The notes under the pieces were generated by a model that was given only the letters and a program-made list of their open reading frames with translations, did no database searches and was not told the DNA's origin. Positions 1 through 10,989 of a stretch of DNA of 64,000 nucleotides are shown here, piece after piece. The DNA is from Ariolimax columbianus (taxonomy: Eukaryota > Mollusca > Gastropoda > Stylommatophora > Arionidae). Both the position numbers and the translations under genes were made by a program. The DNA lies in contig JAVGWX010000004.1 of assembly GCA_036924085.1 (NCBI GenBank), positions 37,918,293-37,982,292 on the forward strand, read 5' to 3'. The first letter of the stretch is position 1; every line of letters starts with the position of its first letter.

Positions 1-293
1 GTGTTGGACACCCACAAATCTAGTGGACAGGTGAACAAAGCGTGTTGGACACTCACAAATCTAGTGGACAGGTGAACAAAGTGTGTTGGACACTCACAGA
101 TCTAGTGGACAGGTGAACAACGTGTGTTGGACACCCACAAATCTAGTGGACAGGTGAACAAAGTGTGTTGGACACTCACAAATCTAGTGGACATGTGAAA
201 AAAGTGTGTTGGACACCCACAAATCTAGTGGACAGGTGAACAAAGCGTGTTGGACACTCACAAATCTAGTGGACAGGTGGACAAAGTGTGTTG
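1..293. repeat. 41-bp minisatellite, 7 copies
   Basis: Seven 41-bp units start at 1, 42, 83, 124, 165, 206 and 247, each opening with GTGTTGGACA. An eighth is cut off at about 293. The array runs off the left edge, so its true length is unknown. Units differ at one to four positions. No coding potential or transposon similarity was recognised. Confidence 0.95.
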
Positions 294-365
294 CCAGAAA
301 AATGTCTGGTTCGCACTTTTTCAAAAACTGTAATTAATAAAATTGCTGTTACTTTATGATTTTCA

Positions 366-424
366 CTCGTGTGTGTGTGTGTGTATTGTGTGGTATGTGT
401 GTGTGTTTGTGTATGTACGGTATG
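366..424. repeat. TG-rich microsatellite
   Basis: Imperfect (TG)n with TATG interruptions, followed at about 464-477 by a G run. The histidine/threonine-rich frames read from it on the other strand are simple-repeat artefacts. Confidence 0.85.
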
Positions 425-1305
425 CTTATGTATTTGAGAGTTGTGTTTTTAAATGTGTGGGGAAGGGGGGGGGGGGGTAGTAGCGAGCGAAAGGACCTCA
501 ACACTTTCAAATCCGACGTCTTCAAGTTATGATCGTATTTCATAAAGGGTGTTTTCTGTAAGAGGAGCAATTAATTATATATATTAAACTTTTTTTGTAA
601 GTTTAAATAGAACGTACTTGAAAAATGAAATACCTGTCAAAAGCCATTTCTTTATGACAGCTGAAGATTCATTCATTGACCTCGTGGTAAACTTTATGGT
701 ATACCTGTGCTGAATCCAGAGCCAGGGAATATGAAACTGTTTCTTCCCCTAGTGTGTATGTGGTTGTTTGTGTGTGAATGCGTGTGTGTGTGTATGTGTG
801 TATATAACAAGAGTGTGTATGTATGTTATTTGAATATATGTGTTTAGTGCGTGTGTGTATGAGTGTGAACGTGTGTGTTTGAGTATATTCTCGTGTGTGT
901 GTATACATTTGATAAACCTTCATTACATGATATAATGTTATCGCCTCATACGTTTTTCTTTAAAATTGAGCACTTTTTCTCATTAATTGCGAACATGTAT
1001 TATCATACGACGTTTTGAACTGCTAATATGTGGAAAGGGAGGTCGCAGGATATCAACGATAGGTCTCACTGCTGCTAATTTTAAATTATAACTTTTGTGT
1101 ACCTTATTATCTAATAGTCGTTGGAAAAGAAGTGGTAGTAGCAGTCACAGCGGCTATGGTAGTGGAGTAGACAATATGGTAGTTGTGGTGGACACAGCAT
1201 CACCACTTTCAACAGCAGCAGATGCATTTATTTTGCAACATCTTGTGTGCAGCGACGACTGTAGAAGTAATGGTTGTAGTTATTGTTGAAATAGTCTATT
1301 ATTTT
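425..1305. other. Unassigned stretch with a TG-rich tract at 757-905
   Basis: Holds a second imperfect (TG)n/(TATG)n tract at 757-905. The rest is AT-rich sequence with short frames only. No gene, RNA or recognised transposon was seen. Confidence 0.6.
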
Positions 1306-1634
1306 TCTTCTTCTTCGTTCTCAATCTCCTGCTACCAGACCCTGAAAAGGGCGCTGCAAGTAGCAGGAGAAAAGAATACGTTGTGTCGTAGTATACAGTT
1401 TGACTGCGATATTTGTAACTTTCGGTCCGAAACATCCTACTTCAGCAGGCATTTGTGGGTACCAGGTCCCCTCTTTGGTCCTTCTCCTTAGCCAATCTGC
1501 TCTGTTGTAGCCTGTTATCCAAGAACACCGCGTGAAGGTGTAGAAGGATCTTGGCAGCTCTAGTTTGCTGGCCCAGACGCTAGCAGTCAGCTATGGGTCG
1601 CTGACCACTGAAGCTCATGCACTGCCCAGCATCT
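1306..1634 (-). mobile_element. SINE family B, copy 1
   Basis: Read on the minus strand it matches the copies at 12.16, 38.04 and 42.08 kb. It has a 5' block with the TCAGCGACCCATAGCTGACT motif, a middle block (TAACAGGCTRCA), then the core block shared with SINE A (GCTGAAGT-GGATG; about 1425-1445). It ends in GAGATTGAGAACGAAGAAG, that is a (GAA)n tail at 1306-1318. This copy is diverged, with a mutated core. No A/B-box promoter was recognised, so the origin of the head is unknown. Confidence 0.75.
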
Positions 1635-1699
1635 TGATACCGTTAAAATAGTGATATTTGTGGTTGTTGTAATGGAGGGCATAGAGTTATTTGAAATCA

Positions 1700-1815
1700 G
1701 GGTAAGATGAATCACATAGATTCAAGACCTTCACTTTACATCCGCGCCGTTGTCCTGGAAACAAACTGTGTTACCGCAGTCAGGCCAAGCAAGGCTGGTA
1801 TCGATACTTGATAAC
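1700..1815 (+). mobile_element. Element C retroposon, 5' fragment
   Basis: Diverged head-to-middle segment of element C: CAGGGTAAG, then TCAAGACCTTCACTTT, then CCTGGAAACAAACTGTGTT and GCAGTCAGGCCAAG. These appear in the same order as the better copy at 23.39-23.74 kb. The 3' half and the (AAC)n tail are missing. Confidence 0.55.
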
Positions 1816-2950
1816 CCTTAGTGATGAACCCGCTAAGAAGTCTGAGATTGCACTACAGTTAGGAAGACCGAAGTCTATATTCTTCAGTGCGTCTCCAGAT
1901 ATATGAGGAACCACTGTAATCTGCTTATGTGATGTGCTGTTCCAGAAAGATCAATAATGTGAGCTGGATTAAAGAGAAAGTGTGTTGGCGGAAGTGGAAG
2001 AGAAAAGAAAACTGCTACAAACGTTACATGAGCGACGACTGGCCTCGCTGGGTCCCAACCTACGCCTTAAGGACCCAGTGAAGAAAGCCTTGAAAGACAG
2101 AGCATGGAAAGATAAGAAGGGGCAGACCAAGAAATACCTTTTTGGAAATTTGAATATATGCCCTCTGTTCTCTTGGACTCTCCTTCCCCTCTGTTCTCAC
2201 CTCACTCTGTTTCATTTGACTCTGTTCTACAATAACACTATTGCGCAACTTTCACACGCGCCTTCATGTTGAGGCCATTCCATTGCACTTTGGTTGGGCT
2301 GGCTTCTGAGAGCGCACAAACCTAGGATATGTACATACAGACACACATATGCATCCAAGCACTGGTTTATGCGTCTTAATATCGCCCAATTGACTACGGT
2401 CTGGGGTGGAATAGACGCGCCTCCGTCAGTAGAAATTAGTGAGTCAAACACGTAAATTGAATTATTTATTTTTTAATACCTTTGTGGCACAAACATGCAG
2501 AGACGTGGTGGGAAAACTGATGCTGAGCTGAAGACGGCAGTAGATGGCAGGCAGAAATGGAGAGATAAAATCCTGAGCTCGCAAACCAGGACTGATGAGG
2601 ATAACTGTAACTTGCTAAGAAACCTCGTCCAAAGTGAAACAAGGTCAGTATGGGTAGCCTTCAACAGTAATCTTTCTTGAGTTGTCCCGCGTAGATCCAG
2701 GCCGTTTTGTTGGTTAGAATAGAAATAGACCTACTGCATCCTACTCTCTCTCTCTCTTCGATCCGTGGACAGTAACTGGCAAAATAGTCAGTGACTGACA
2801 AAGGGGTCAGTGACTATTACACCATATAGGGTCGAAAATGGAAGCAAACAACTGCCACCACTTCACCGGATATACAGTCAACCTTCGAACGGTGCCCATT
2901 TGACTCAACACGCCAACACTATAAAATGACTGACAGACTGAGAGCACTTT
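1816..2950. other. Unassigned stretch
   Basis: Contains short open frames, such as Lys-rich ones around 1982-2140 and 2495-2680, with no family match that I recognise. A (CT)n run lies at about 2743-2757. No gene is supported. Confidence 0.4.
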
Positions 2951-3089
2951 CGTTGGATCTAATAGGGAACGTGTGCTGGTATTAGACCCACGGAAGACAG
3001 GTCAGTTTTACCCTCTTAATGAAAGAGCGTCTGCTACGGTAATCCTGCTTAATCCTACAGAAACTGCAGGTTTCAGACACTTGGTCATG
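2951..3089 (+). pseudogene. 28S rRNA 3'-region relic, copy 1
   Basis: Resembles the conserved 28S segment just before and at the sarcin-ricin loop: CTAATAGGGAACGTG, then AGACAGGTCAGTTTTACCCT, then CTACGGTAATCCTGCT. The loop region itself is wrecked (TTAATCCTACAGAAACTGCA). It breaks at 3089 where a LINE fragment is inserted. Tandem with copies 2 and 3 and non-functional. Confidence 0.8.
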
Positions 3090-3270
3090 CCGCTAAGCAT
3101 TTGCTGCAAAACTGCCCGACTTACGAGGATCAGAGAGAGCAGATGTGGCCATCACCAGTGGCAACACTAGACAAGCTCTATGGCAGTGTCGACAGCCTCA
3201 GGATGACGGCTGCTTTTTTCGAAAAAATAATGGTTACTGTCTGACTGCGTACGAAAAAGAAGAAGAAGAA
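3090..3270 (+). mobile_element. RNase H LINE 3' end, 5'-truncated insertion
   Basis: Encodes the last part of the LINE C-terminus (CLQNCP..-like, DKLYGS, SLRMTAAFFEKI) followed by TGACTGCGTACG and (GAA)n. It is flanked by a 14-bp target-site duplication, GACACTTGGTCATG at 3076-3089 and GACACTTAGTCATG at 3271-3284 (one mismatch). This is therefore a discrete target-primed insertion of 181 bp into the 28S-like copy. Confidence 0.9.
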
Positions 3271-3312
3271 GACACTTAGTCATGACTGACATATACAAAA
3301 GCCCTCTATTGA

Positions 3313-3781
3313 TTCGTTGGGTCTAATAGTGAACGGGTGCTGGTATTAGACCTTTGGAAGACAGGTCAGTCTTACCCTACAAATGACAGGGCGTTGCTAC
3401 GGTAATCCTGCTCAATTCGAGAGGAGTCGCAGACATTTGTCCACGTACTAGGCCCATAAGCCAATGGCGCGAGGCTACCATGTGAGAGATTACGGCCGAA
3501 CGCCTCTAAGCCGGAATCCCGCCCTAAATCTCCGCACCACGGTGATGGGAGGCTACGACATGGTTGGGACCTGGGGCTCGCGTCTTAGTCGACCTGGTCG
3601 AGCCGCAGAAAGAGATCTCTGCCGTCCGCCGATCAAAGCGGGCGGGAAGCTGCGAGATACTCACCCCATACGGCGATGAGGTATGAAACCACTAGTAAAA
3701 GACTTAGTTCTCGGTCGGGGTGTCTTAAGCAGTAGATCAGCTACCTCACTGCGAACTGCTGAGACTCAACCCTTGACCATG
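3313..3781 (+). pseudogene. 28S rRNA 3'-terminal relic, copy 2
   Basis: About 470 bases that follow the order of the large-subunit rRNA 3' end. They include AGACAGGTCAGTCTTACCCT, GCTACGGTAATCCTGCTCAA, the sarcin-ricin loop position at 3411-3432, AAGCCAATGGCGCGAGGCTA, GAACGCCTCTAAGCCGGAAT and TCGGTCGGGGTGTCTTA near the 3' terminus. The sarcin-ricin core AGTACGAGAGGAAC of functional 28S is AATTCGAGAGGAGT here, so the copy cannot be a working rRNA. No 18S, 5.8S or 28S body is next to it. Confidence 0.85.
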
Positions 3782-3849
3782 AGATATGCCCGCATACCAG
3801 GCGAACAAAATCTCCGTGCCACGACCAGGCTTGTCCCCTGGTCAAATGC

Positions 3850-4056
3850 ACTCTTTCGAGAGGAATCACAGGAGCTGACATTTGACCACGTGCTTGGCTG
3901 ATAAGCCAATGGTGCGAAGCTACCATCTGAGGGACTACAGCCGAACTCCTCTAAGCCAGAATCCCGCCCTAAATCTCAGCACCGCTGTGATGGGAGGCTA
4001 CGACATGGCTGTGGCTTGTGTCTCAGCCCGGCCCTGTCGAGCCGCAGAAATGCAGC
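3850..4056 (+). pseudogene. 28S rRNA 3'-region relic, copy 3
   Basis: Starts inside the sarcin-ricin region (TTCGAGAGGAATCACAGGAG). It repeats the segment found in copy 2: ACATTTGACCACGTGCTTGG, AAGCCAATGGTGCGAAGCTA, CTCTAAGCCAGAATCCCGCC and GGAGGCTACGACATGG. In places it is closer to functional 28S than copy 2. Between copies 2 and 3 (3782-3849) lies non-28S sequence that could be former external spacer. Confidence 0.8.
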
Positions 4057-4385
4057 TGGTTAAATGCACTCTTGCCTCGCTCTTTGCCTCTGTCTGCTAT
4101 CAGTCATCCCAATGGACGCAGAAGAGATGCAGTCCAGCGGACATTGTACATCCTGCCCTATTGTGGCAACCTCCCGGGTGGCGGGGAATGCTAGGCGTAC
4201 CATCACTGCAGATGAGCCGAGAAAATAAAGGGAGCAAAGAGATACCTCACTCATATGCAAATGCTACGTTTCTGGCAGGACGTGACGATCCTGGGACACA
4301 GTCACACTGGGCTGCCTATCTTTCTTTTGGGATATTACAAACTAGTACATAGTCCATCATATCATTGCCAAACCCTATAGACACG
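4057..4385. other. Unassigned stretch
   Basis: No recognised gene or repeat. It follows the rDNA relic directly and might be rDNA spacer, but nothing in the sequence proves that. Confidence 0.3.
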
Positions 4386-4602
4386 AGTAGGGAAGACTCG
4401 ATAGTCCTGCAAGACAGTTTCCTAAGAGAGACAACTCTGACCAAAAACAACTGCTGCCTTGCAGTTAGGCTGGGGACAGCCAAAGGCTAAGGAAGGCAGC
4501 CCTACAGAAACGCCTGTTGAAATCGGATGCACTGGCCACAGGTTTAACAAAATAAAACAGTGCAACGTAAACAGCGTACGATGAAGAAGAAGAAGAACGG
4601 TG
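4386..4602 (+). mobile_element. SINE family D, copy 1
   Basis: Head GAAGACTCGATAGTCCTG, middle CTGCTGCCTTGCAGTTAGGC, then core TGTTGAAATCGGATGCACTG, the block also found in SINE A and B. The 3' end AACAGCGTACGAT is followed by (GAA)n at about 4581-4596. The last 13 bases before the tail equal the 3' end of the RNase H LINE at 41,115-41,130. A second, 5'-only copy lies at 30.6 kb. Confidence 0.7.
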
Positions 4603-4998
4603 CCCCAGCTCTGATTCATGATTCTGATTTCGGCCAAGTTGTTTTAGTTCGACCTCTCTTTCGACTTTTCTCTGGGGTCAAGACAGCGGTTGTTCTGGTG
4701 ATGGTATCAGATTTTGTTCTTGGGACATTGACGACCCAATTCGAGCGTCTGGTTTTACTGGAGTTGTATGTTGTTTAAAATGCTTCAGGCAAGCAGTTCG
4801 TGGGTGAAGATCGGAAGTGTTCGCCCAGAAAATTTTGTCGTTTTTCTATGTGTAGAAAGATGACAACTTTCAGATTTATTTCTCTGTTAGTCTCCGATCT
4901 TATTATTCAAAATCATGAAAAAGTTTGCAATTATATTTTCTTAATTTTGCTGTTTGTGCTGCATTGTGATGTGAAATATATTATTTTATATGTTTAAT
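4603..4998. other. Unassigned stretch
   Basis: Two overlapping short frames without recognisable domains. AT-rich. Nothing supported. Confidence 0.4.
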
Positions 4999-5077
4999 GG
5001 AAGTCTAGGCGTTTTGCTATGTGGAAGTCTTAGCGTTTTGCTATGAGACAGTTTTAGCGTTTTGCTATGAGGCAGTC
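4999..5077. repeat. Short tandem repeat, about 27 bp x3
   Basis: Three units containing TTAGCGTTTTGCTATG, directly before the 23-bp array. Confidence 0.8.
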
Positions 5078-5139
5078 TTATTATTCAGTGTTAAATGTTG
5101 TACACTCTAGCAGCACAGTCTTAAGCAGATCTATCACAT

Positions 5140-5475
5140 GTGTTCTGTAGTTTGTAGTGTATTTTCTGTTGTTTGTAGTGTGTATTTTCTGTTGTTTGTA
5201 TTGTGTATTTTCTGTTGTTTTTAGTGTGTATTTTCTGTTGTTTGCAGTGTGTATTTTCTGTTGATTGTGTTGTGTATTTTCTGTTGTTTTTAGTGTGTAT
5301 TTTCTGTTGTTTGCAGTGTGTATTTTCTGTTGTTTGTATTGTGTATTTTCTGTTGTTTTAGTGTGTATTTTCTGTTGTTTGTAGTGTGTATTTTCTGTAG
5401 TTTGTATTGTTTTATGTTGTTTGTAGTGTGTATTTTCTGTTGTTTGTAGTGTGTATTTTCTGTTGTTTGTAGTTG
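5140..5475. repeat. 23-bp minisatellite, about 14 copies
   Basis: Unit ATTTTCTGTTGTTTGTAGTG plus TGT, with period 23 (ATTTTCTG at 5161, 5184, 5207 and so on). TAGTG/TATTG/CAGTG variants alternate. Confidence 0.95.
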
Positions 5476-6855
5476 TTTCTAAACGTTGTTTAAGCTAGCA
5501 AAGACTATTCTGGCTTTGGTTCATTTTCCTTTTGTTGTCTTAACCTGTTCCACCGTCTAGTGCAACTCTATTTCTCAGGTATGAAAACGTGTAAACGGGC
5601 CCACTTTACCTATACGCATGTCGAAGAATGCGAGTAAAGAGAGATGAAGTCGTGACTAAAAATATATAATGTAAAATATTGTTCCACAAAAACCATTATT
5701 ACACGAGCCCAGAAAGTAGCTTGACGCAGACTTTCTTGTAAACGCCATCAACAACAATGCCTCATAAAGCGGAAAATGGAGATTAAGAATTGGCAAGGAC
5801 AGACTGTTTGAATTAACGATGACGCCGGATGTTATCATTATAGATTATATATCATCATACCAGCATTCCACAAATGATATTCACCGCTCCTGGGTTTCCC
5901 TATATATTATTTTTAAATGACGATACAATAAATAGATTTCCCGAGATCAATGGAGACTTCAATAAAGTCGTGTTGGGGAGAGGAAAATGTTTACCAGAAT
6001 CTAAAAATAGAAGTGTTTGTCATCAGGTCAGTGGATGTGGCTGATGTAAGAACACGTAAGCATGCTGGAGTCACAAAGACAAACATAAATTTTCGCTAAT
6101 TATAGCTGGTACGTGGATGATGCTGAATGTAAGGTTCATATTTGACCTGTGTTTGTTTACACGCTAAAGAGCCAACCAACTAACTCAGGAGACTGAATAT
6201 AGGAAATCATATTTCAGCAATTTATCTCACTTCTGTATGCGAAAACGGTGCATCTCTCGAAATAGAAAACTATAGATTATATGAATTAAAAACATATTAT
6301 TGAGTTTAAAATATCCTCATTATCATGTGCCGTCTCCGCATCGGAGGTTGACGGTAATTGATCTCCAGCTGTCTTTGTTCGGTACACTCAGTCAAACTGT
6401 GTCCTGTCCACATCTTGATGTTATCCGTCCCTCTGTACCTCTGCGCCATCTGGCTGACTTGTCATCCACTCTTCCCTTCAATATCCCTTTCAGAAGATTG
6501 TTATGTAGCTTGACATGACCAAAATATGTTATTTTATTTCTATTTAAATTATATGTTATGTTTTTATGTTTAAAATATCATCAGCATCATCATCATGAGT
6601 CCCGTAACCAAGAAGGTCGCTGAGGCATCGTTATTGCCAGTTTGTCAAACCAGTTCCCGCGACACGTCCCGATTTTTCACCAGGGTATTAGTTTCAGCTA
6701 TAGACCTTTCACTCTTTTATATTGTCCTCCCATCTGTTTTTTGGTCGCCCTCTCTCAGGCTTTCCAGGCACAGTGTCTTGCAGGGCGGTCTTCGTTATAT
6801 TTAAAATATAACAAATGTAATCAAAGAAATCATCGTATTGATCAGCGGGTTTAAA
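5476..6855. other. Unassigned stretch
   Basis: AT-rich, with short frames only. The frame at 6300-6854 (CPxxxLRHLADL-like) hints at a very old LINE 3' end, but I cannot place it. No gene supported. Confidence 0.35.
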
Positions 6856-6861
6856 AGAATA

Positions 6862-7316
6862 AGTTGTTGTTGTTGATGTTGTTGCTGTTGTTGTTGTTGA
6901 TGATGTTGTTGTTGTTGATGTTGTTGCTGTTGTTATTGCAGTTGTTGTTTCTATTGTTGTTGCTGTTGTTGCTGATGTTGTTGTTGTTACTGCTGTTGTT
7001 GTTTCTATTGTTGTTTCTGTTGTTGTTCATGTTGCTGTTGTTCCTATTGTTGTTGTTCATGTTGTTGTTGTTACTGCTGTTGTTGTTGCTGTTGTTCTTG
7101 CTATTGTTGTTGATGTTGTTGTTGCTGTTGTTCCTGTTAATGTTGTTCCTTCTGTTGTTGTTGTTGCTGTTATTGTTGATGTTGATGTTGTTGCTGTTGT
7201 TGTTGTTGATGATGTTGTTGTTGTTGATGTTGTTGCTATTGTTGCTGGCGATGTTGTTGTTGTTATTGTTGATGTTGTTGTTGTTGCTGTTATTGTTGTT
7301 GCTGTTGTTGTTGTTG
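6862..7316. repeat. (TTG)n trinucleotide tract, about 455 bp
   Basis: Imperfect (TTG)n with CTG, ATG, TTC and TAT interruptions. The poly-Leu frame on + and poly-Asn frame on - are artefacts of this repeat. It abuts the 3' end of a minus-strand element C copy whose tail is (AAC)n/(CAA)n, so it looks like an expanded retroposon tail. Confidence 0.95.
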
Positions 7317-7600
7317 CTGAACTGTTGAATGTTTTCGATGAGTTAGTTTGCTTTTTGTTCGCCCTGAACAGGCTGTAAAATGCTTATTTGTAGAACTTTC
7401 CTCACATCCCGAACAAACCGATGAAGATGAACCCCAGAGTGTTATGCTATGCTTGGGTTCTTGTGCCTGGCGCACGCTACTGTGGGTATCACGTCCATCC
7501 ATATCTTACTAGAATTACTGCCTTGAAATGTCTGTTTTCAGAGAGCGTTACATGAAAGAGGTCGTGGTCTTGGTCAGTATATTACGCCTGACCCTAACGC
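7317..7600 (-). mobile_element. Element C retroposon, copy with expanded tail
   Basis: Minus-strand copy. From its 3' side: the CATTCAACAGTT end, AGGGCGAACAAAAAGC, the GGGATGTGAGGAAAG motif, CTTCATC, and a head with AATATACTGACCAAGACC at about 7567-7585. It matches the 23.39 kb copy in order but is strongly diverged in the middle. Confidence 0.75.
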
Positions 7601-7605
7601 ACGGA

Positions 7606-7845
7606 AGGAAGACTAACCTCAGGTCAGGCAAATCATACTGATCAGACATGTTAATCAGGGTCAGGCAAAATATACTGGTCAAAACCTTCACTTTGAAGCC
7701 CCCCCCCCCCCCTTCCCCACAACCGCATCCGTAGCCTTTCCTGGAAACGGGATGTTGTTGTGGCAGCCGAGCTAACGAGGTGAAGGATCACAAAAGAGTA
7801 CTCCTCCTCATTGTAGGCATTCAACAATAACGACCCGAACGCAAC
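7606..7845 (+). mobile_element. Element C retroposon, internally deleted copy
   Basis: Head with two repeats of the GGTCAGGCAAA-TACTG type (7622-7685), a poly-C run at 7697-7711, TTTCCTGGAAACGGGATGTT and GCTAACGAGGTGAAGGATC. It then jumps directly to the 3' end CACAAAAGAGTACTC..CATTGTAGGCATTCAACAA. The CAGATGAAG..GGATGTGAGG middle is absent. Confidence 0.7.
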
Positions 7846-8192
7846 GTCCTGGTAGGTATATTGTGCCTGATTGGACCAGCATCTCAGTCTCCGACATGTC
7901 TTGGTACGCTGTACCTTTCTTTTCTTTTTTTTTTTTTACAATTTGGTGCTACAGAAAACACTGTACATGTACTTCAAAACTTCTCATCGCTGACTGGCGC
8001 CAACTGAAACATCTGGCACTTTAAACGTCATAAGCCTCCCACAGTCTTCTGCTCACACAATTCATAGTTTTCTGTCTTTATCTATTGTTTTTCTATATTG
8101 TAAACTCTAAAGGTTTCGTCACAATATTTGGCAGTTTCTTTGATGGATACTTTTTTTTACCCATTTTTGACACATGTATTGTTACTAGATAT
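7846..8192. other. Unassigned stretch
   Basis: Contains a T run at about 7919-7936 and a second GGTAGGTATATTGTGCCTGA element-C-like head fragment at 7850-7890. Nothing else was recognised. Confidence 0.4.
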
Positions 8193-8830
8193 ATACCCAA
8201 TAAAAGATAATACACCGTATACAATTACATATAATACACCACATGCCCAATTACAGATAATACACCACATACCCAATTACAGATAATACACCACATACCC
8301 AATTACAGATACTACATCATTTACTCAATTACACTGCATAACCAAATTACAGATATTACATCGTTTACTCAATTACACCGCATTTCAAATTACAGATAAT
8401 ACATCGTTTACTCAATTACACCACATCCCCAATTACAGATAATACACAATATACCCAATCACAGATAATACACCATATACCCAATAACAGATAATACACC
8501 ATATACCCAATCACAGATAATACACCATATACCCAATCACAGATAATACACCATATACCCAATCACAGATAATACACCATATACCCAATCACAGATTATA
8601 CACCATATACCCAATCACAGATAATACACCACATACCCAATCACAGATAATACACCATATACCCAATCACAGATAATACACCATATACCCAATCACAGAT
8701 AATACACCATATACCCAATCACAGATAATACACCATATACCCAATCACAGATAATACCCAATCACAGATAATACACCACATACCCAATGAAAGATAATAC
8801 AGCACATACCCAATGACAGATAATAGGCAC
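8193..8830. repeat. 26-bp minisatellite
   Basis: Unit ACAGATAATACACCATATAC plus CCAATC, about 24 copies. It is degenerate at the left and nearly identical between 8430 and 8760. One unit near 8745-8760 is shortened. Confidence 0.95.
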
Positions 8831-9493
8831 TGTGCCATTACAGTATGTATATGTTGTAAGGGTGTAAGAAACAACAACAACAACAACAAAGAACTCCTGT
8901 TTCAATGCACTTCTTTTTCAAATTACTTAAATAGTTGGGGGGTTTATTGTGTGTTTCTGAAAAGATATATGTCAGCACGCATAGAAACCACTGTTTCCTC
9001 CCCACTCAATTGAAGTTCAAATCAGTGCTGAAGTCGACCTCTCCCCCCACGCAACAGCCATAAACAACTTATAATATTGATGACAAAGCAACCTTATTGA
9101 GCGCGTGCAGACCGCGTGCACAGAGTGTGGTGAAGGTGCATGCTGTGGAATGAGGGTGTCTGATCAGAGGTTTTTTGGTGTGACTTGGCAATCACTCCTA
9201 CAGTTTGGCTTACGTGGAGAGGGTTACACCACTTTGGTGCATTTGTGCATGCCTTACCTGCGTGCGATCAAGCTGGCTCGGAGCAAAGGCTGTGACGAGC
9301 ATCTGTTCGACTGTTCGATGAGAAAAATATATTTCTGCTGTTCTGTTCTCATTGTTGTTGTTTTGTTGTTATTGTTTTCCAATCCAGCCTTACACTGAAA
9401 GATATTGTGTCACTGGTTGCGACAAATATACTTAATGATCTTGAAAAATAAATGTTTGTGGTGTTAACAAGAAAATCGTGTGCTGTCGAATAC
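8831..9493. other. Unassigned stretch with (AAC)n at 8870-8891
   Basis: An (AAC)7 run could be the tail of a lost element C copy. The remaining sequence, including a 97-codon Cys-rich frame at 9105-9398, matches nothing I recognise. Confidence 0.4.
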
Positions 9494-9506
9494 GAATAAT
9501 GGCTTT

Positions 9507-9774
9507 TTTTTTTTTTTTTTTTGTTTTGTTTTTTTGCGTTCGCCTTATTTCTCTAATCCCCAAGGCGGGTGTGCGTTGCACTGTGGTTTTTATTTTGCGC
9601 CTGTCGGCCCAATGCATCCGACTTCAGCATGCATTTTATGTAAGGGTCTGCTTCCTCCTGCATTTTCTAAGGGTTTGCTTCCCCGGGGTAACGGCCGGTG
9701 CTGTGATGGGGATCGAACCCAGCACCTTCGGATTGTGAGCCGTGCCACTTATCCACTAGACCACGCCGTCCCCT
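9507..9774 (-). mobile_element. tRNA-derived SINE A, copy 1
   Basis: Minus strand, head to tail: GGGGACGGCGTGG, the A-box-like TGGTCTAGTGGATAAGTGGC, then the B-box-like GGGTTCGATCCC (rc of 9708-9721). The core GCTGAAGTCGGATGCATTGG follows, and the tail is poly(A), seen as T runs at 9502-9532. A 13-bp target-site duplication GAATAATGGCTTT flanks it at 9494-9506 and 9775-9787. Both pol III promoter boxes look intact. Confidence 0.93.
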
Positions 9775-9934
9775 GAATAATGGCTTTCAATTAGTTAAGT
9801 GCATCCAATGATCAAAACATTGTTAATAATTTTCACTAATAAGTTTTGAAATAAAATAGCACAAGATACTACTGAAAACCATTGCGAGTTTGTTGAAGGC
9901 AAGAACAAAAACGGTGATATACAGAGGTATGATG

Positions 9935-10245
9935 TTGTTTAATGCCCACAATGAGTAAGATTACTCTTTTGTGCACCTTGAAAAAGGCGTTAAGTGGCCG
10001 GTTGTAGTAGCTTTCCTCACATCCTGAGCGTGCTGATGAAGGTGGACCGTGGTTGTGCTATGTTTAGCTTCATCTGCATGACGCCCACTACTACGAGGAT
10101 AACGTTGATCTACATCTCGTCAGACTGCCTTGAAAACAGCTGATTCCAGGGAACGCAACATGGAAGAGGGAGAGAGTGGTCTTGGTCAGTATATTGTGGC
10201 TGACCCTGACGCGATGTTCTGTCAGTTTGTTGTACCTGACCGAAC
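9935..10245 (-). mobile_element. Element C retroposon, near-complete copy
   Basis: Minus-strand copy with the 3' end TACTCATTGTGGGCATT (rc of 9940-9956), the CACTTAACGCC motif, GGATGTGAGGAAAGCTACTAC, CTTCATCAGCACGCTCAGGA, GCAGATGAAGCTAAACATAG and the GGTCAGCCACAATATACTGA head. The middle GGCAGTCTGAC block is also present. Confidence 0.85.
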
Positions 10246-10980
10246 TAGCGTCTCAGTTCCCCATACAGAGACATAAAGGTGATTAACGTTTTCCGCGTAT
10301 AAAAGAAATGATGGAGGATGGATGGCATGATATAGAGGCTAACATGCGTATTGCAAAGTTCATGTCTTCTTATCATGAAACTCGTTTAAAATGGCACTTT
10401 AGGGCATACCAGATTAGAATGCTCTCATAATAACTTTCTCTCCAGTATTCAGTTTGACACTTCCTGCCCAACTTCACATGTATCATTCTATTCACAGAAG
10501 TTTTGTGTTAGTTTTGTCGTTTCCTTCCCCTACAAATTAGTGCTGTCCCGCTCTTTCTTATCATGGCCCTTTTCTTGTGTCGCTAGAAAATGTTTCGGAA
10601 TCCCTGGCTTTTATTTGAAGACGACGAGATAATCAGTTCTGAAGGCTCATCCAGAGTCCGGCTATTGATATTTACGACAGGTCACTTGGTGCTAAGCCCC
10701 TCGCGTCAGTAGCATATGCAACATATACTATACTGACCAAATCTCCACTTGACGTCTATGCCTTGCATAGCCTGGTCGTCAAGATAGATATCGACACTGT
10801 AAAATATTGTGTGGGGACCATGATGAGAAGCCTGTTTATAGTGGCAAGGATCATGAAAACCAGTATTTTTTGAACTCACAAAACACACAACAGAAAACAC
10901 AAACTACAAACAACAGAAAACGTTTCATCGTTCTGCTGGCTGAACTCCTTAACTCATCTTTCTCTTCTGGCAGGTGAGAG
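10246..10980. other. Unassigned stretch
   Basis: No gene recognised. Short frames only. Confidence 0.4.
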
Positions 10981-10989
10981 GATATTAAC

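Noticed and set aside
3313..4056. Functional 28S rRNA gene
   Set aside because: Only the 3' end is present, repeated in tandem, with mutated sarcin-ricin loop and LINE interruption.
6864..7328. 154-codon poly-Leu frame (and poly-Asn on the other strand)
   Set aside because: Direct translation of the imperfect (TTG)n tract; no coding evidence.
9105..9398. 97-codon Cys-rich frame as a small secreted protein
   Set aside because: No signal peptide at the N-terminus and no recognisable Cys pattern; hydrophobic C-terminus is probably from T-rich DNA.
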